Origin: an uncultured Alphaproteobacteria bacterium
GTDB lineage: Bacteria > Pseudomonadota > Alphaproteobacteria > Caulobacterales > Caulobacteraceae
Direction of reading: 5' to 3'
Assembly: GCA_903909375.1 (NCBI GenBank)
Contig: CAIVVM010000001.1
Coordinates: forward strand, 1 to 36,138
Length of the DNA: 36,138 bases
The position numbers were made by a program, and so were the translations under genes. Positions 8,178-17,871 of this stretch are shown in pieces. A model generated the notes under the pieces. The model was given only the letters and a program-made list of their open reading frames with translations, did not search any database and had not been told where the DNA came from. The number at the start of each line of letters is the position of its first letter. Position 1 is the stretch's first letter.

Positions 8178-9166
8178 TTGGGTGGCTCTGTCGACGGGAA
8201 TGCAGGTCGCGGTTGGTCGTCGGGCACCCCCATGGCGCGGCGCAGCCGGTCGATCGTGGCCTTGTTGGTGGCGAAGCTGGTGTCGGCAGGCGGCGGGTTC
8301 AGGACGTGCAGGTTCAGGAACTTCAGTGCGTCGCGCATGCGTGGCTGGATGGTCCTGCCCAGGTGGTCGGCCCCTCGCACCAGCCGGTACTCGTGCGGGA
8401 TGCCGTGGTCCCACATGACCCGGTGCAGGAACTCCACGCCCTCATCCAGATGGAACATGTCGATATCACCGACCTCGATGTATATCGAAAGGCCTGAGGC
8501 CAGGATCTTCTCCCGGTTATCCAGCACCATGTTGGCCGGGTTGGACTTGCGCCAGAACGCCCGGTCCACCGGATTGCCAAAGATGGTTCCGAAGAACTGG
8601 TCGTTCCGCTGGAAGCGGTTGCGCATCTTCACATCATCGAAGCTGAGCGCCGGCTCGATCCCGGCTTCCAGCGCCGCCAGTCCGCCGAACACCTCGGGGT
8701 GGTTGAAGCCCAGCCTCAGGCTGCCGAGGCCGCCCATGGAGATGCCGGTCACCACCGTCTTGCTGCGCTCGGGCGAAAGGCCATAACGCCGGCGAAGCTC
8801 GGGGATCATCTCCTTGACCAGGAAGGTCTCCCATTTCTGCGAGCCGTCTCGATAGTCCATGTAAAGCGAACGCCCGACATCCGGGGTCACCACGACCGCA
8901 GGCGGAAACTCCCCGGCGGCCCAGGCCGCCTCGACGATGGGGCGCATGTTTGTCAGGAAGCCGTTGTCGCCTCCGCCGCCATGCAGCATCAGCAACAGCG
9001 GCAACCCCTTGGAGGTATCGTAGCCGGAGGGCAGCAGCACCGAGACCTTGACCGGCGATGGCACAAGCTTCGAACTCAGCTCGATGGTTTCCAGCCGGGC
9101 GGGCTGAGCATGCGCCGTTGCAGCCAGCCCGAACACAGCAAGGACCGCGAGAATGATCCGCAACAT
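8174..9166 (-). CDS. Secreted alpha/beta-hydrolase esterase (esterase D / PF00756)
   Basis: This encodes 330 residues. A signal peptide (1-20, ending ATAHA) is followed by an esterase-D-type domain: LPLLLMLHGGGGDNG forms the oxyanion-hole region, GISMGG at 141-146 contains the nucleophile Ser143, VGDIDMFH supplies the acidic residue near 234-236 and ADHLG the His near 268. This architecture is shared by feruloyl/acetylxylan esterases, antigen 85 and enterochelin esterases. The natural ester is unknown. It is the first gene of a two-gene unit with the Tat-exported protein, with a 4-bp ATGA overlap implying translational coupling. Confidence 0.9.
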   Translation of the reverse strand: MLRIILAVLAVFGLAATAHAQPARLETIELSSKLVPSPVKVSVLLPSGYDTSKGLPLLLMLHGGGGDNGFLTNMRPIVEAAWAAGEFPPAVVVTPDVGRSLYMDYRDGSQKWETFLVKEMIPELRRRYGLSPERSKTVVTGISMGGLGSLRLGFNHPEVFGGLAALEAGIEPALSFDDVKMRNRFQRNDQFFGTIFGNPVDRAFWRKSNPANMVLDNREKILASGLSIYIEVGDIDMFHLDEGVEFLHRVMWDHGIPHEYRLVRGADHLGRTIQPRMRDALKFLNLHVLNPPPADTSFATNKATIDRLRRAMGVPDDQPRPAFPSTEPPK

Positions 9167-9209
9167 GGGCGCCTCCGGAGTTTTCCGGAAGCTACCATAG
9201 TCCCGGCGC

Positions 9210-12503
<3,294 letters not shown>

Positions 12504-12713
12504 CACGTCTCGCGCGCATGAACCGGCGCACGCTGAGAGGCGCCGATCTGGTCAATCTGCAGGTTAAGCGGGCGGTTTAGAGAGGGAGCCCCGCGGGCGC
12601 AAGCGCCCTCGCGCGCAGACCGCGGTTATCGCAAGGCTTGCGTCCTGGCTCCGGGACGGGCAGCTTCGTTGTTCACCCGTCTGTGATGACAATTTCTAGA
12701 GTTGGGGTTCCCT
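12504..12713. promoter_or_regulatory. carB / ECF sigma divergent intergenic region
   Basis: Divergent promoters for carB (minus) and the sigma factor (plus) must lie in these about 210 bp. Visible structure is a perfect GGGCGC-AA-GCGCCC inverted repeat at 12595-12608 and a GCAAG-G-CTTGC palindrome at about 12631-12641. No housekeeping-type hexamers are convincing. An autoregulatory ECF promoter is expected but its consensus is not known to me for this group. Confidence 0.35.
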
Positions 12714-13271
12714 TTGGCCGCCGGTGCGACGACCTCGGACAATCTCTCACAGCTCATGGCGCGCATCGCATCGGGTGAGCGCGAGGCCCTGCGACAACTT
12801 TACCAGGCCACCTCTGCGAAGCTTTTCGGCGTCTGCCTCCGTATCCTCTCGGACCGCGAGGAGAGCGAGGACGTTTTGCAGGACGTGTACGTCACAATCT
12901 GGCGACGGGCCGACCGGTTTGATTCCTCCCGGGCGAGTGTGATGACGTGGCTGTCCACCATCGCCCGCAACCGGGCGATTGACCGTTTGCGGGCGCGCGG
13001 GCCGCTGGCGTACGCCGGATCCATCGAGGGTATGGAGATCCCCGATGGCGCCGACAGCGCCGAGACGTTGTTGTCCGCTGCGGACGACCGCAACAAACTG
13101 CACGGGTGCCTGTCCCAGCTGGACGACCGCACCGAGAAAGTGATCCGGACCGCCTTCTTCGAGGGCGTGACGTATGAGGCTCTGGCCCGCAGCATGGATG
13201 CGCCTGTGGGCACAGTGAAGAGTTGGATTCGTCGGGGACTGGCGAAACTAAAGGGATGCCTCCAGTCATGA
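12714..13271 (+). CDS. ECF-type RNA polymerase sigma factor (SigK-like group)
   Basis: This encodes about 185 residues. No ATG with a ribosome binding site is available: I place the start at the TTG at 12714 (GGGG 6 nt upstream), with a TTG at 12702 as the alternative. Sigma region 2 spans LYQATSAKLFGVCLRILSD to WLSTIARNRAIDRLR with the DVLQDVYVTIWRR core, and region 4 holds LDDRTEKVIRTAFFEGVTYE and GTVKSWIRRGLAKLKGCL (helix-turn-helix binding -35). The stop overlaps the start of the anti-sigma gene (ATGA), so the pair is coupled. The regulon is unknown; the partner type suggests an envelope or redox signal. Confidence 0.93.
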   Translation: MAAGATTSDNLSQLMARIASGEREALRQLYQATSAKLFGVCLRILSDREESEDVLQDVYVTIWRRADRFDSSRASVMTWLSTIARNRAIDRLRARGPLAYAGSIEGMEIPDGADSAETLLSAADDRNKLHGCLSQLDDRTEKVIRTAFFEGVTYEALARSMDAPVGTVKSWIRRGLAKLKGCLQS

Positions 13272-13996
13272 GTGAAGCTCCCGATCTTCCCGAAGCCGAG
13301 GCCTTTGCGGCCGAGCACGCGCTGGGCGTGCTGGATGCGCGTGAACGCGCCGAGGCCGAGATGCGCATGGCCCGCGACCCGGCCTTCGCCGCTGACGTGG
13401 ACGCCTGGCGCCGGCGCCTCGCCCCCATGCTCGACAGCATCGAATCGGTCACCGCGCCGCAAGGCGTCTGGACGCGGATCGAGGCCATGCTGCCCGCCAA
13501 CGACAATGGCGCGGTGATGAACAAACTGCGGTTCTGGCGGAACGCCGCCGTGGGTGGATTCGCTCTGGCCGCCGCCAGCCTGGCCGGTGTGGTGGTGCAG
13601 GTCACCCAGCCACCGGTGACCGTCGAGGCGCCTGCCTCGGCGCCCGGCCAACTGCTTAACGCCAGCCTGACCGCCACCAGCGGCCAGCCGCAGCCGCTTT
13701 TCGTCGCGGCCTATGATCCGGACCGCAAGGCGCTGATCATCACCTCGCTGCTGCCGCCCGGCGCCGACCGCGACAAGGTCAATCAGCTCTGGCTGATCGC
13801 CGGCCAGGACAAGCCCCGGTCGCTCGGCCTGATCGAGCCCGGCAAGGCCAAGGTCATCGCGCTGCCGCTGGAAGTGATGGCCAGGATGTCCGCCGGCGCC
13901 AAGCTGGCGGTCTCCATCGAACCGGAAGGCGGCTCAAAGGATCCCAACGGCCCGAGCGGTCCCATCATCGGCCTGGGCGAACTGTCCAGCCTCTAG
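13268..13996 (+). CDS. Anti-sigma factor, RskA family, membrane-bound
   Basis: This encodes 242 residues from the ATG that overlaps the sigma stop. The N-terminal cytoplasmic part (EAEAFAAEHALGVLDARERA) is the anti-sigma domain of RskA-type proteins, which sequesters the sigma factor without a zinc motif (no HxxxCxxC). A single membrane segment follows (about 90-110, NAAVGGFALAAASLAGVVVQ), then a periplasmic RskA domain (PF10099) containing LFVAAYDPDRKALIITSLLP, QLWLIAGQDKPRSLG and AVSIEPEGGSKDPNGPSGP. In this family the sigma factor is released on signalling from the outer side of the membrane. It is cotranscribed with the sigma gene. Confidence 0.93.
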   Translation: MSEAPDLPEAEAFAAEHALGVLDARERAEAEMRMARDPAFAADVDAWRRRLAPMLDSIESVTAPQGVWTRIEAMLPANDNGAVMNKLRFWRNAAVGGFALAAASLAGVVVQVTQPPVTVEAPASAPGQLLNASLTATSGQPQPLFVAAYDPDRKALIITSLLPPGADRDKVNQLWLIAGQDKPRSLGLIEPGKAKVIALPLEVMARMSAGAKLAVSIEPEGGSKDPNGPSGPIIGLGELSSL

Positions 13997-14123
13997 GGGT
14001 CGGTCATGGGCGATTGGGGAGCAAAGCAACGGGCGCTGCGAAAGTACGAGCACGATGCGCCGACGCGACCCGACAGGCGCGGTCCCGATGTTGACCCGAC
14101 GCTTGCCGACGCGCCCGATCGCG

Positions 14124-14143
14124 GCCCCCGCGGGGGCGGTTTT
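14124..14143 (+). terminator. Possible intrinsic terminator after the sigma/anti-sigma pair
   Basis: The palindrome GCCCCC-GC-GGGGGC (14124-14137) is followed by GGTTTT. It lies 127 nt after the anti-sigma stop. The U tract is short and the loop small, so termination is plausible but weakly supported. Confidence 0.4.
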
Positions 14144-14237
14144 CAAGGGGGAGTCGCGGTCCTGACGCCCGCGCCCTCACCCGTCGACGAGCAGCCTCGA
14201 GAGGCTCTCGGACAATCAGATCGCGCCTGACGGTCGG

Positions 14238-14289
14238 CTGCAGGACTCAACCGCGAACACACGCAAACGGGCGCGAACCCGCCTTGCAG
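14238..14289 (-). repeat. Structured triple-TTCGCG repeat, copy A (inverted)
   Basis: Read on the minus strand this is a 28-nt core (14250-14277) of three TTCGCG-type hexamers (the middle one is TTTGCG) ending in TTCGCGGT. Complementary arms flank it: CTGCA at 14238-14242 and TGCAG at 14285-14289, extendable with one bulge. Copies B (14947-14989) and C (21363-21411) share the core but have different, still complementary arms. Copy A faces copy B across the GxxExxY gene. Confidence 0.75.
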
Positions 14290-14374
14290 TTGGGCAGGCG
14301 TGTTTCAGACCGGCGAAGGCATGTTGGCGTAAGACGTTGCTTTCCTGCGCTGCCTTGGTTCGGGCATCCTGATC

Positions 14375-14420
14375 TTGACGCATATGGGGAAATGATGTTC
14401 ATTTTTTGTTCTATTTCCCC
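14375..14420 (+). promoter_or_regulatory. Promoter with LexA-type SOS box of the GxxExxY gene
   Basis: A TTGACG -35 hexamer (14375-14380) is followed by GTTC-N7-GTTC (GTTC 14397-14400, ATTTTTT, GTTC 14408-14411), an exact match to the direct-repeat LexA box described for alphaproteobacteria. The box covers the expected -10 position. Perfect 8-bp arms GGGGAAAT (14386-14393) and ATTTCCCC (14413-14420) surround it. The gene start is 31 bp downstream. Repression by LexA is inferred. Confidence 0.6.
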
Positions 14421-14441
14421 TTTCGAGCCCGCAAGTGACTG

Positions 14442-14948
14442 ATGGACGATAATCCTGGCCCACCTGATTACGGTTTAATCTGCGCGAAGGAAGTTTTTCG
14501 AATTCAAGGCGCGGTATTTGAAGTGAACCGCGTGATCGGGCGAGGGTTCCTGGAGGCGGTTTACCAGGAGTGCCTTGCGTTGGAGTTCGCCGCCCGCGAC
14601 ATCCCGTTTCGGGCGAAGCCACCCCTTGATCTGGCCTACAAGGGAAACGCCCTGAAGCAGACCTATTGCCCAGACTTCATATGCTTCGACGCGATAATCG
14701 TGGAACTGAAAGCTGTCCGCGACATCGCGCCCGAACATCGGGCGCAGGTTCTGAACTATCTGCGTGCTACTGGTCTTGAGGTCGGACTTCTGGTGAACTT
14801 CGGGAATTCTTCCCGGGCCACCGTTCAGCGAATGGTCTTGCAGGATCTTCACGTGACCCCGCCAGGGCGGTTGCGAACCGACCCTGCGGTCCGACGGATT
14901 GAGCCAGTAGATAAGGTCGCTATTGGCCCAGGGCTCGATGCATCATGA
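14442..14948 (+). CDS. GxxExxY protein, PD-(D/E)XK nuclease-like (PF13366)
   Basis: This encodes 168 residues. The family motif is present as GRGFLEAVYQE, the G-x-x-E-x-x-Y signature (TIGR04256/PF13366). It is followed by RAKPPLDLAYKG, then YCPDFICFDAIIVELKAV, which has the D-x(n)-E-x-K layout of PD-(D/E)XK nucleases, and AQVLNYLRATGLEVGLLVNFG. The family's activity is not established, but the active-site-like Asp, Glu and Lys are all retained. Family members are often about 125-135 residues; here a 40-residue tail rich in Pro and Arg extends past the domain. The promoter contains a LexA-type box, and the gene is bracketed by inverted structured repeats between the anti-sigma gene and carA. 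It looks like an acquired, possibly damage-inducible unit. Confidence 0.88.
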   Translation: MDDNPGPPDYGLICAKEVFRIQGAVFEVNRVIGRGFLEAVYQECLALEFAARDIPFRAKPPLDLAYKGNALKQTYCPDFICFDAIIVELKAVRDIAPEHRAQVLNYLRATGLEVGLLVNFGNSSRATVQRMVLQDLHVTPPGRLRTDPAVRRIEPVDKVAIGPGLDAS

Positions 14949-14989
14949 TCTTGTTCGCGTTCGTTCGCGTGGGTTCGCGGTTCAAGATC
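14947..14989 (+). repeat. Structured triple-TTCGCG repeat, copy B
   Basis: The core (14954-14981) has three exact TTCGCG hexamers. The arms GATCTTG (14947-14953) and CAAGATC (14983-14989) are perfectly complementary. The 3' arm overlaps the last codons and the TGA stop of carA (14982-14984). It lies immediately after the GxxExxY stop codon, in opposite orientation to copy A. Confidence 0.8.
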
Positions 14990-16172
14990 TTGCGGTCGTT
15001 CCGAACGACTTCCCCGCGTCCATCAGCTCTGCAAACCGGTCAAAGATGTAGAGGCTGTCCGTCGGGCCGGGTGAGGCTTCGGGGTGGTGCTGGACGCTGA
15101 AGACCGGCTTGCCCTCGAGCGCCAGGCCGGCGTTGGTGCCGTCGAAGAGCGAGACATGGGTCTCCTCGACGCCGGTCGGCAGGCTGTCGCGATCCACTGT
15201 GAAGCCGTGATTCATGGAGACGATTTCCACCTTGCCGGTGGTCAGGTCCTTGACCGGATGGTTGGCGCCATGGTGGCCCTGATCCATTTTCACCGTCGTG
15301 GCGCCCAGCGCCAGCGCCAGCATCTGATGGCCCAGGCAGATGCCGAACACAGGCGTGCCGCTGGCCACAAGCTTGCGGATCTCGGGTACCGAATAGACGC
15401 CCGTCGCGGCGGGGTCTCCGGGGCCGTTGGAGAGCAGGACGCCATCCGGCTTGCGCGCCAGAATCTCCTCGGCTGTGGTGCTCGCCGGCACCACGGTGAC
15501 CCGTGCGCCCACCGAGACCAGTGATCGCAGGATGTTGCGTTTCACGCCGTAGTCGACGACCACCACATCGTATTTCGGCGTGGCCGGCTTCGCGTAGCCC
15601 TCCGGCCAGGACCACAGGCCCTCATCGTAGGTGAACGCCTGCAGGCAGGTAGCGTCCTTGGCCAGATCCAGCCCTTCCAGGCCTGACCAGGCTTTGGCTT
15701 TCGCCAGCAGCGCCTCCAGATCGAATACGCCGTCGGGACTGTGGGCGATCACGCCGTGGGGCATGCCGTTCTCACGGATCGCCCGGGTCAGCGCGCGCGT
15801 GTCCACCCCGGCCAGACCCACGACGCCGCGTCGCGCCATCCACGCAGGAAGATCGCAGTCCGAGCGCCAGTTGGCCGGCGGCGTGGGCATGTCGCGGAAG
15901 ATCGCGCCCCGGGCCGCCGTCTCGGCCGCGCCCGACATCTGCTCCAGGTCATCCACATTTGTCCCCACATTGCCGATGTGCGGGAAGGTGAAGGCGACGA
16001 TCTGGGCCATGTAGGAGGGATCGGTGAGAATCTCCTGGTAGCCGGTCATGGCGGTATTGAAGCAGACCTCGCCCAACGCCTCGCCCGTGGCGCCCACGCC
16101 ATGCCCCTGCAGGACGGTTCCATCGGCCAGCACCAGAACGCCGGTGACGCCAGGCAGCAGATCACGGCTCAT
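14982..16172 (-). CDS. carA: Carbamoyl-phosphate synthase small (glutaminase) subunit
   Basis: This encodes 396 residues. The N-terminal CPSase small-chain domain (1 to about 150) includes [20 protein letters not shown]. The C-terminal class I glutamine amidotransferase domain (about 205-390) has LLSNGPGDP, the nucleophile Cys279 in FGICLGHQ, and the catalytic His/Glu pair in [10 protein letters not shown]. It hydrolyses glutamine and channels ammonia to CarB. The gene ends with an Ala-Arg-Ser tail encoded inside structured repeat copy B, so its natural 3' end may have been altered. It is not adjacent to carB. Confidence 0.97.
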   Translation of the reverse strand: MSRDLLPGVTGVLVLADGTVLQGHGVGATGEALGEVCFNTAMTGYQEILTDPSYMAQIVAFTFPHIGNVGTNVDDLEQMSGAAETAARGAIFRDMPTPPANWRSDCDLPAWMARRGVVGLAGVDTRALTRAIRENGMPHGVIAHSPDGVFDLEALLAKAKAWSGLEGLDLAKDATCLQAFTYDEGLWSWPEGYAKPATPKYDVVVVDYGVKRNILRSLVSVGARVTVVPASTTAEEILARKPDGVLLSNGPGDPAATGVYSVPEIRKLVASGTPVFGICLGHQMLALALGATTVKMDQGHHGANHPVKDLTTGKVEIVSMNHGFTVDRDSLPTGVEETHVSLFDGTNAGLALEGKPVFSVQHHPEASPGPTDSLYIFDRFAELMDAGKSFGTTARS

Positions 16173-16207
16173 GGTGGTGGTCCTTTTGACTTGGGCAAAC
16201 GGCGGCG

Positions 16208-16236
16208 TTGGTAGTGACTCGCGAAGGTGGGGTCAA
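16208..16236 (-). promoter_or_regulatory. Possible carA promoter
   Basis: On the minus strand TTGACC (16236-16231) is spaced 17 bp from TACCAA (16213-16208), 36 bp before the carA ATG. The -10 is poor. A GAGTC (CcrM-type) site lies in the spacer. Confidence 0.25.
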
Positions 16237-16272
16237 TGCGGCTAATCTGTCCGCACAAGGCGAGGGAGCAGC

Positions 16273-16704
16273 ATGTACATCGATCCGGGCCGCGATGCGT
16301 GGGAAGTCTTCAAGTCGCTGCCGCGCGACCAGCCGATCCAGATGCTCAATCTGGTGAAGCTCAAGCCCCAGGCCGACTATCCCGAGGGGCACCCGGACCA
16401 CGGCAAGGACCTCACGGGTCTGGACGCCTACCGCGCCTACGGTCGGACCACCGCGCACATCTTCAAGCGTCTGGGCGGCAAACAGGTCTGGGCGGGCAAG
16501 CCGCAGGTGATGGTCACCGGACCCGACGCAGAGGCCTGGGACATCGCCTTCATCGCCGAGTACCCAAGCTCGGAGGCCTTTATCTCCATGGTGCGCGATC
16601 CTGAGTATCGGGTGCTGGTCGCCCACAGGACCGCAGGGGTGGCCGATAGCCGTCTGTTGCGTCTCGAGCCGGTGTCCGATCTCGGGGAGGGGTTCGGCGA
16701 GTAG
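16273..16704 (+). CDS. DUF1330-like dimeric alpha/beta-barrel protein
   Basis: This encodes 143 residues with a good ribosome binding site (GAGGGAG, 5 nt before the ATG). QPIQMLNLVKLKPQADYPEG followed by AYRAYGRTTAHIFKRLGGKQVWAG, then WDIAFIAEYPSSEAFISMVRDPEYR, is the pattern of DUF1330/ABM-superfamily ferredoxin-like barrels. Members are small homodimers, some of which bind or oxidise small aromatic ligands. No specific function is known. It is divergent from carA and upstream of the DUF1272 gene. Confidence 0.75.
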   Translation: MYIDPGRDAWEVFKSLPRDQPIQMLNLVKLKPQADYPEGHPDHGKDLTGLDAYRAYGRTTAHIFKRLGGKQVWAGKPQVMVTGPDAEAWDIAFIAEYPSSEAFISMVRDPEYRVLVAHRTAGVADSRLLRLEPVSDLGEGFGE

Positions 16705-16766
16705 CTGGCACAAAAAGAGGGAAACCTGTCATTTCCGCCAGACTTCGATTGCTGCAAATTCAGTCC

Positions 16767-17012
16767 ATGCTTGCGCTCCGTCCCAACTGCGAATGCTGTG
16801 ATCGAGATCTGCCGGCGGACAGCCTCGACGCCCGGATCTGCACGTTCGAATGTACGTTCTGCGCCGCATGCGCCGAAGGCCGCTTCGGCGGCTTTTGTCC
16901 CAACTGCACTGGCAATCTCGTGTCGCGACCCATCCGGCCGCCCTCGCGGCTCGCGCGCCATCCGGCCTCGACCGAGCGGGTCAACAAGGCCCACGCCGCC
17001 TGTGCCGGCTGA
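16767..17012 (+). CDS. DUF1272 zinc-ribbon-like small protein
   Basis: This encodes 81 residues from the ATG at 16767; a TTG 18 nt upstream would only add MLQIQS. MLALRPNCECCDRDLPADS, ARICTFECTFCAACAEG and GGFCPNCTGNLVSRPIRP match the DUF1272 family (PF06906). The family has eight or more cysteines in paired CxxC-like knuckles that probably bind zinc. Function is unknown. The C-terminal tail after RPIRPP is not conserved as far as I can tell. Confidence 0.85.
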   Translation: MLALRPNCECCDRDLPADSLDARICTFECTFCAACAEGRFGGFCPNCTGNLVSRPIRPPSRLARHPASTERVNKAHAACAG

Positions 17013-17052
17013 CGATTGCGCAGACTCATCCGGGCGGCCTATTCAACCGGTT

Positions 17053-17748
17053 ATGCGCATCACCACGGTCGGCCTCGATGCCGACGACACGCTCTGGCAC
17101 AATGAGACGATCTTCCGTCTGACGCAGGATCGCCTGCGCGAGATGATGGCCGGCTTCGCCCCGCCGGATCTGCTCAACGCCCGCCTGGCCGAGGTCGAGG
17201 CCCGCAACCTTCGGCTCTATGGCTATGGGGTGAAGGGCTTCACGCTCTCGATGATCGAAACCGCCATGGAGCTTACGGATCACAACCCGCCGGGCCGCCT
17301 GATCGCCGACATTCTGGCGGCCGGGCGCGAGATGCTTCAGGAGCCGGTCGAGCCGCTGCCGGGGGTGGAAAACGCGCTGGCGGAGCTCTCGGAACACTAT
17401 CGTCTGGTGCTGATCACCAAGGGCGACCTGCTGCACCAGGAGCAGAAGCTGGCCGCGTCGGGCCTGGGCGACCTGTTCGCCGCCGTGGAGATCGTCAGCG
17501 AGAAGGATGCCTCGACCTATCTGCGGGTCTTCGACCGCCACGGCACGGGCGCCGCCGAGGCGGTGATGTGCGGCAACTCGCTCCGGTCCGACATCCTGCC
17601 GGCCCTGGAGGCGGGCAGCTGGGGCGCCCACGTTCCCTATTCCGTCACCTGGGCCCACGAGATGGCCGAGGCGCCGGCGGGCCATGCGCGGTTCGTGGAA
17701 CTGGGCGCCATCGCCGAATTGCCGGGCTGGGTGGATTCGTTGAGCTAG
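17053..17748 (+). CDS. HAD family hydrolase
   Basis: This encodes 231 residues from the ATG at 17053; the frame is open upstream but overlaps the DUF1272 gene. Motif I is GLDADDTLW with the nucleophile Asp9 and acid Asp11, motif II is LVLITKGD, a Lys follows in EQKLAASG/SEKDA, and motif IV is GNSLRSDILPALEAG. An alpha-helical cap lies between motifs I and II (about 20-100), as in phosphoglycolate-phosphatase/YjjG-like members. It likely dephosphorylates a small metabolite; specificity is unknown. It sits 123 bp upstream of dnaG. Confidence 0.92.
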   Translation: MRITTVGLDADDTLWHNETIFRLTQDRLREMMAGFAPPDLLNARLAEVEARNLRLYGYGVKGFTLSMIETAMELTDHNPPGRLIADILAAGREMLQEPVEPLPGVENALAELSEHYRLVLITKGDLLHQEQKLAASGLGDLFAAVEIVSEKDASTYLRVFDRHGTGAAEAVMCGNSLRSDILPALEAGSWGAHVPYSVTWAHEMAEAPAGHARFVELGAIAELPGWVDSLS

Positions 17749-17871
17749 GGGTATCGTTCCTGCGTCCGGTCCTGTCGTATCCACAGTCCATCCACAGTGT
17801 TGCAAAGGTCACCCACGTGATTCGGCTATGTGGGCTGGCGTGACGGCGGCTCAGCGCCGCAGGTGAATGGG

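Noticed and set aside
7209..8414. Longer version of the Tat-protein gene starting within the esterase gene
   Set aside because: The extra N-terminus is Arg/Pro/Ala-rich shadow sequence, and the twin-arginine signal starts at the coupled ATG at 8177.
14006..14230. 74-codon plus-strand frame after the anti-sigma gene
   Set aside because: No ribosome binding site, disordered Arg/Pro/Asp-rich translation, and the terminator-like palindrome lies inside it.
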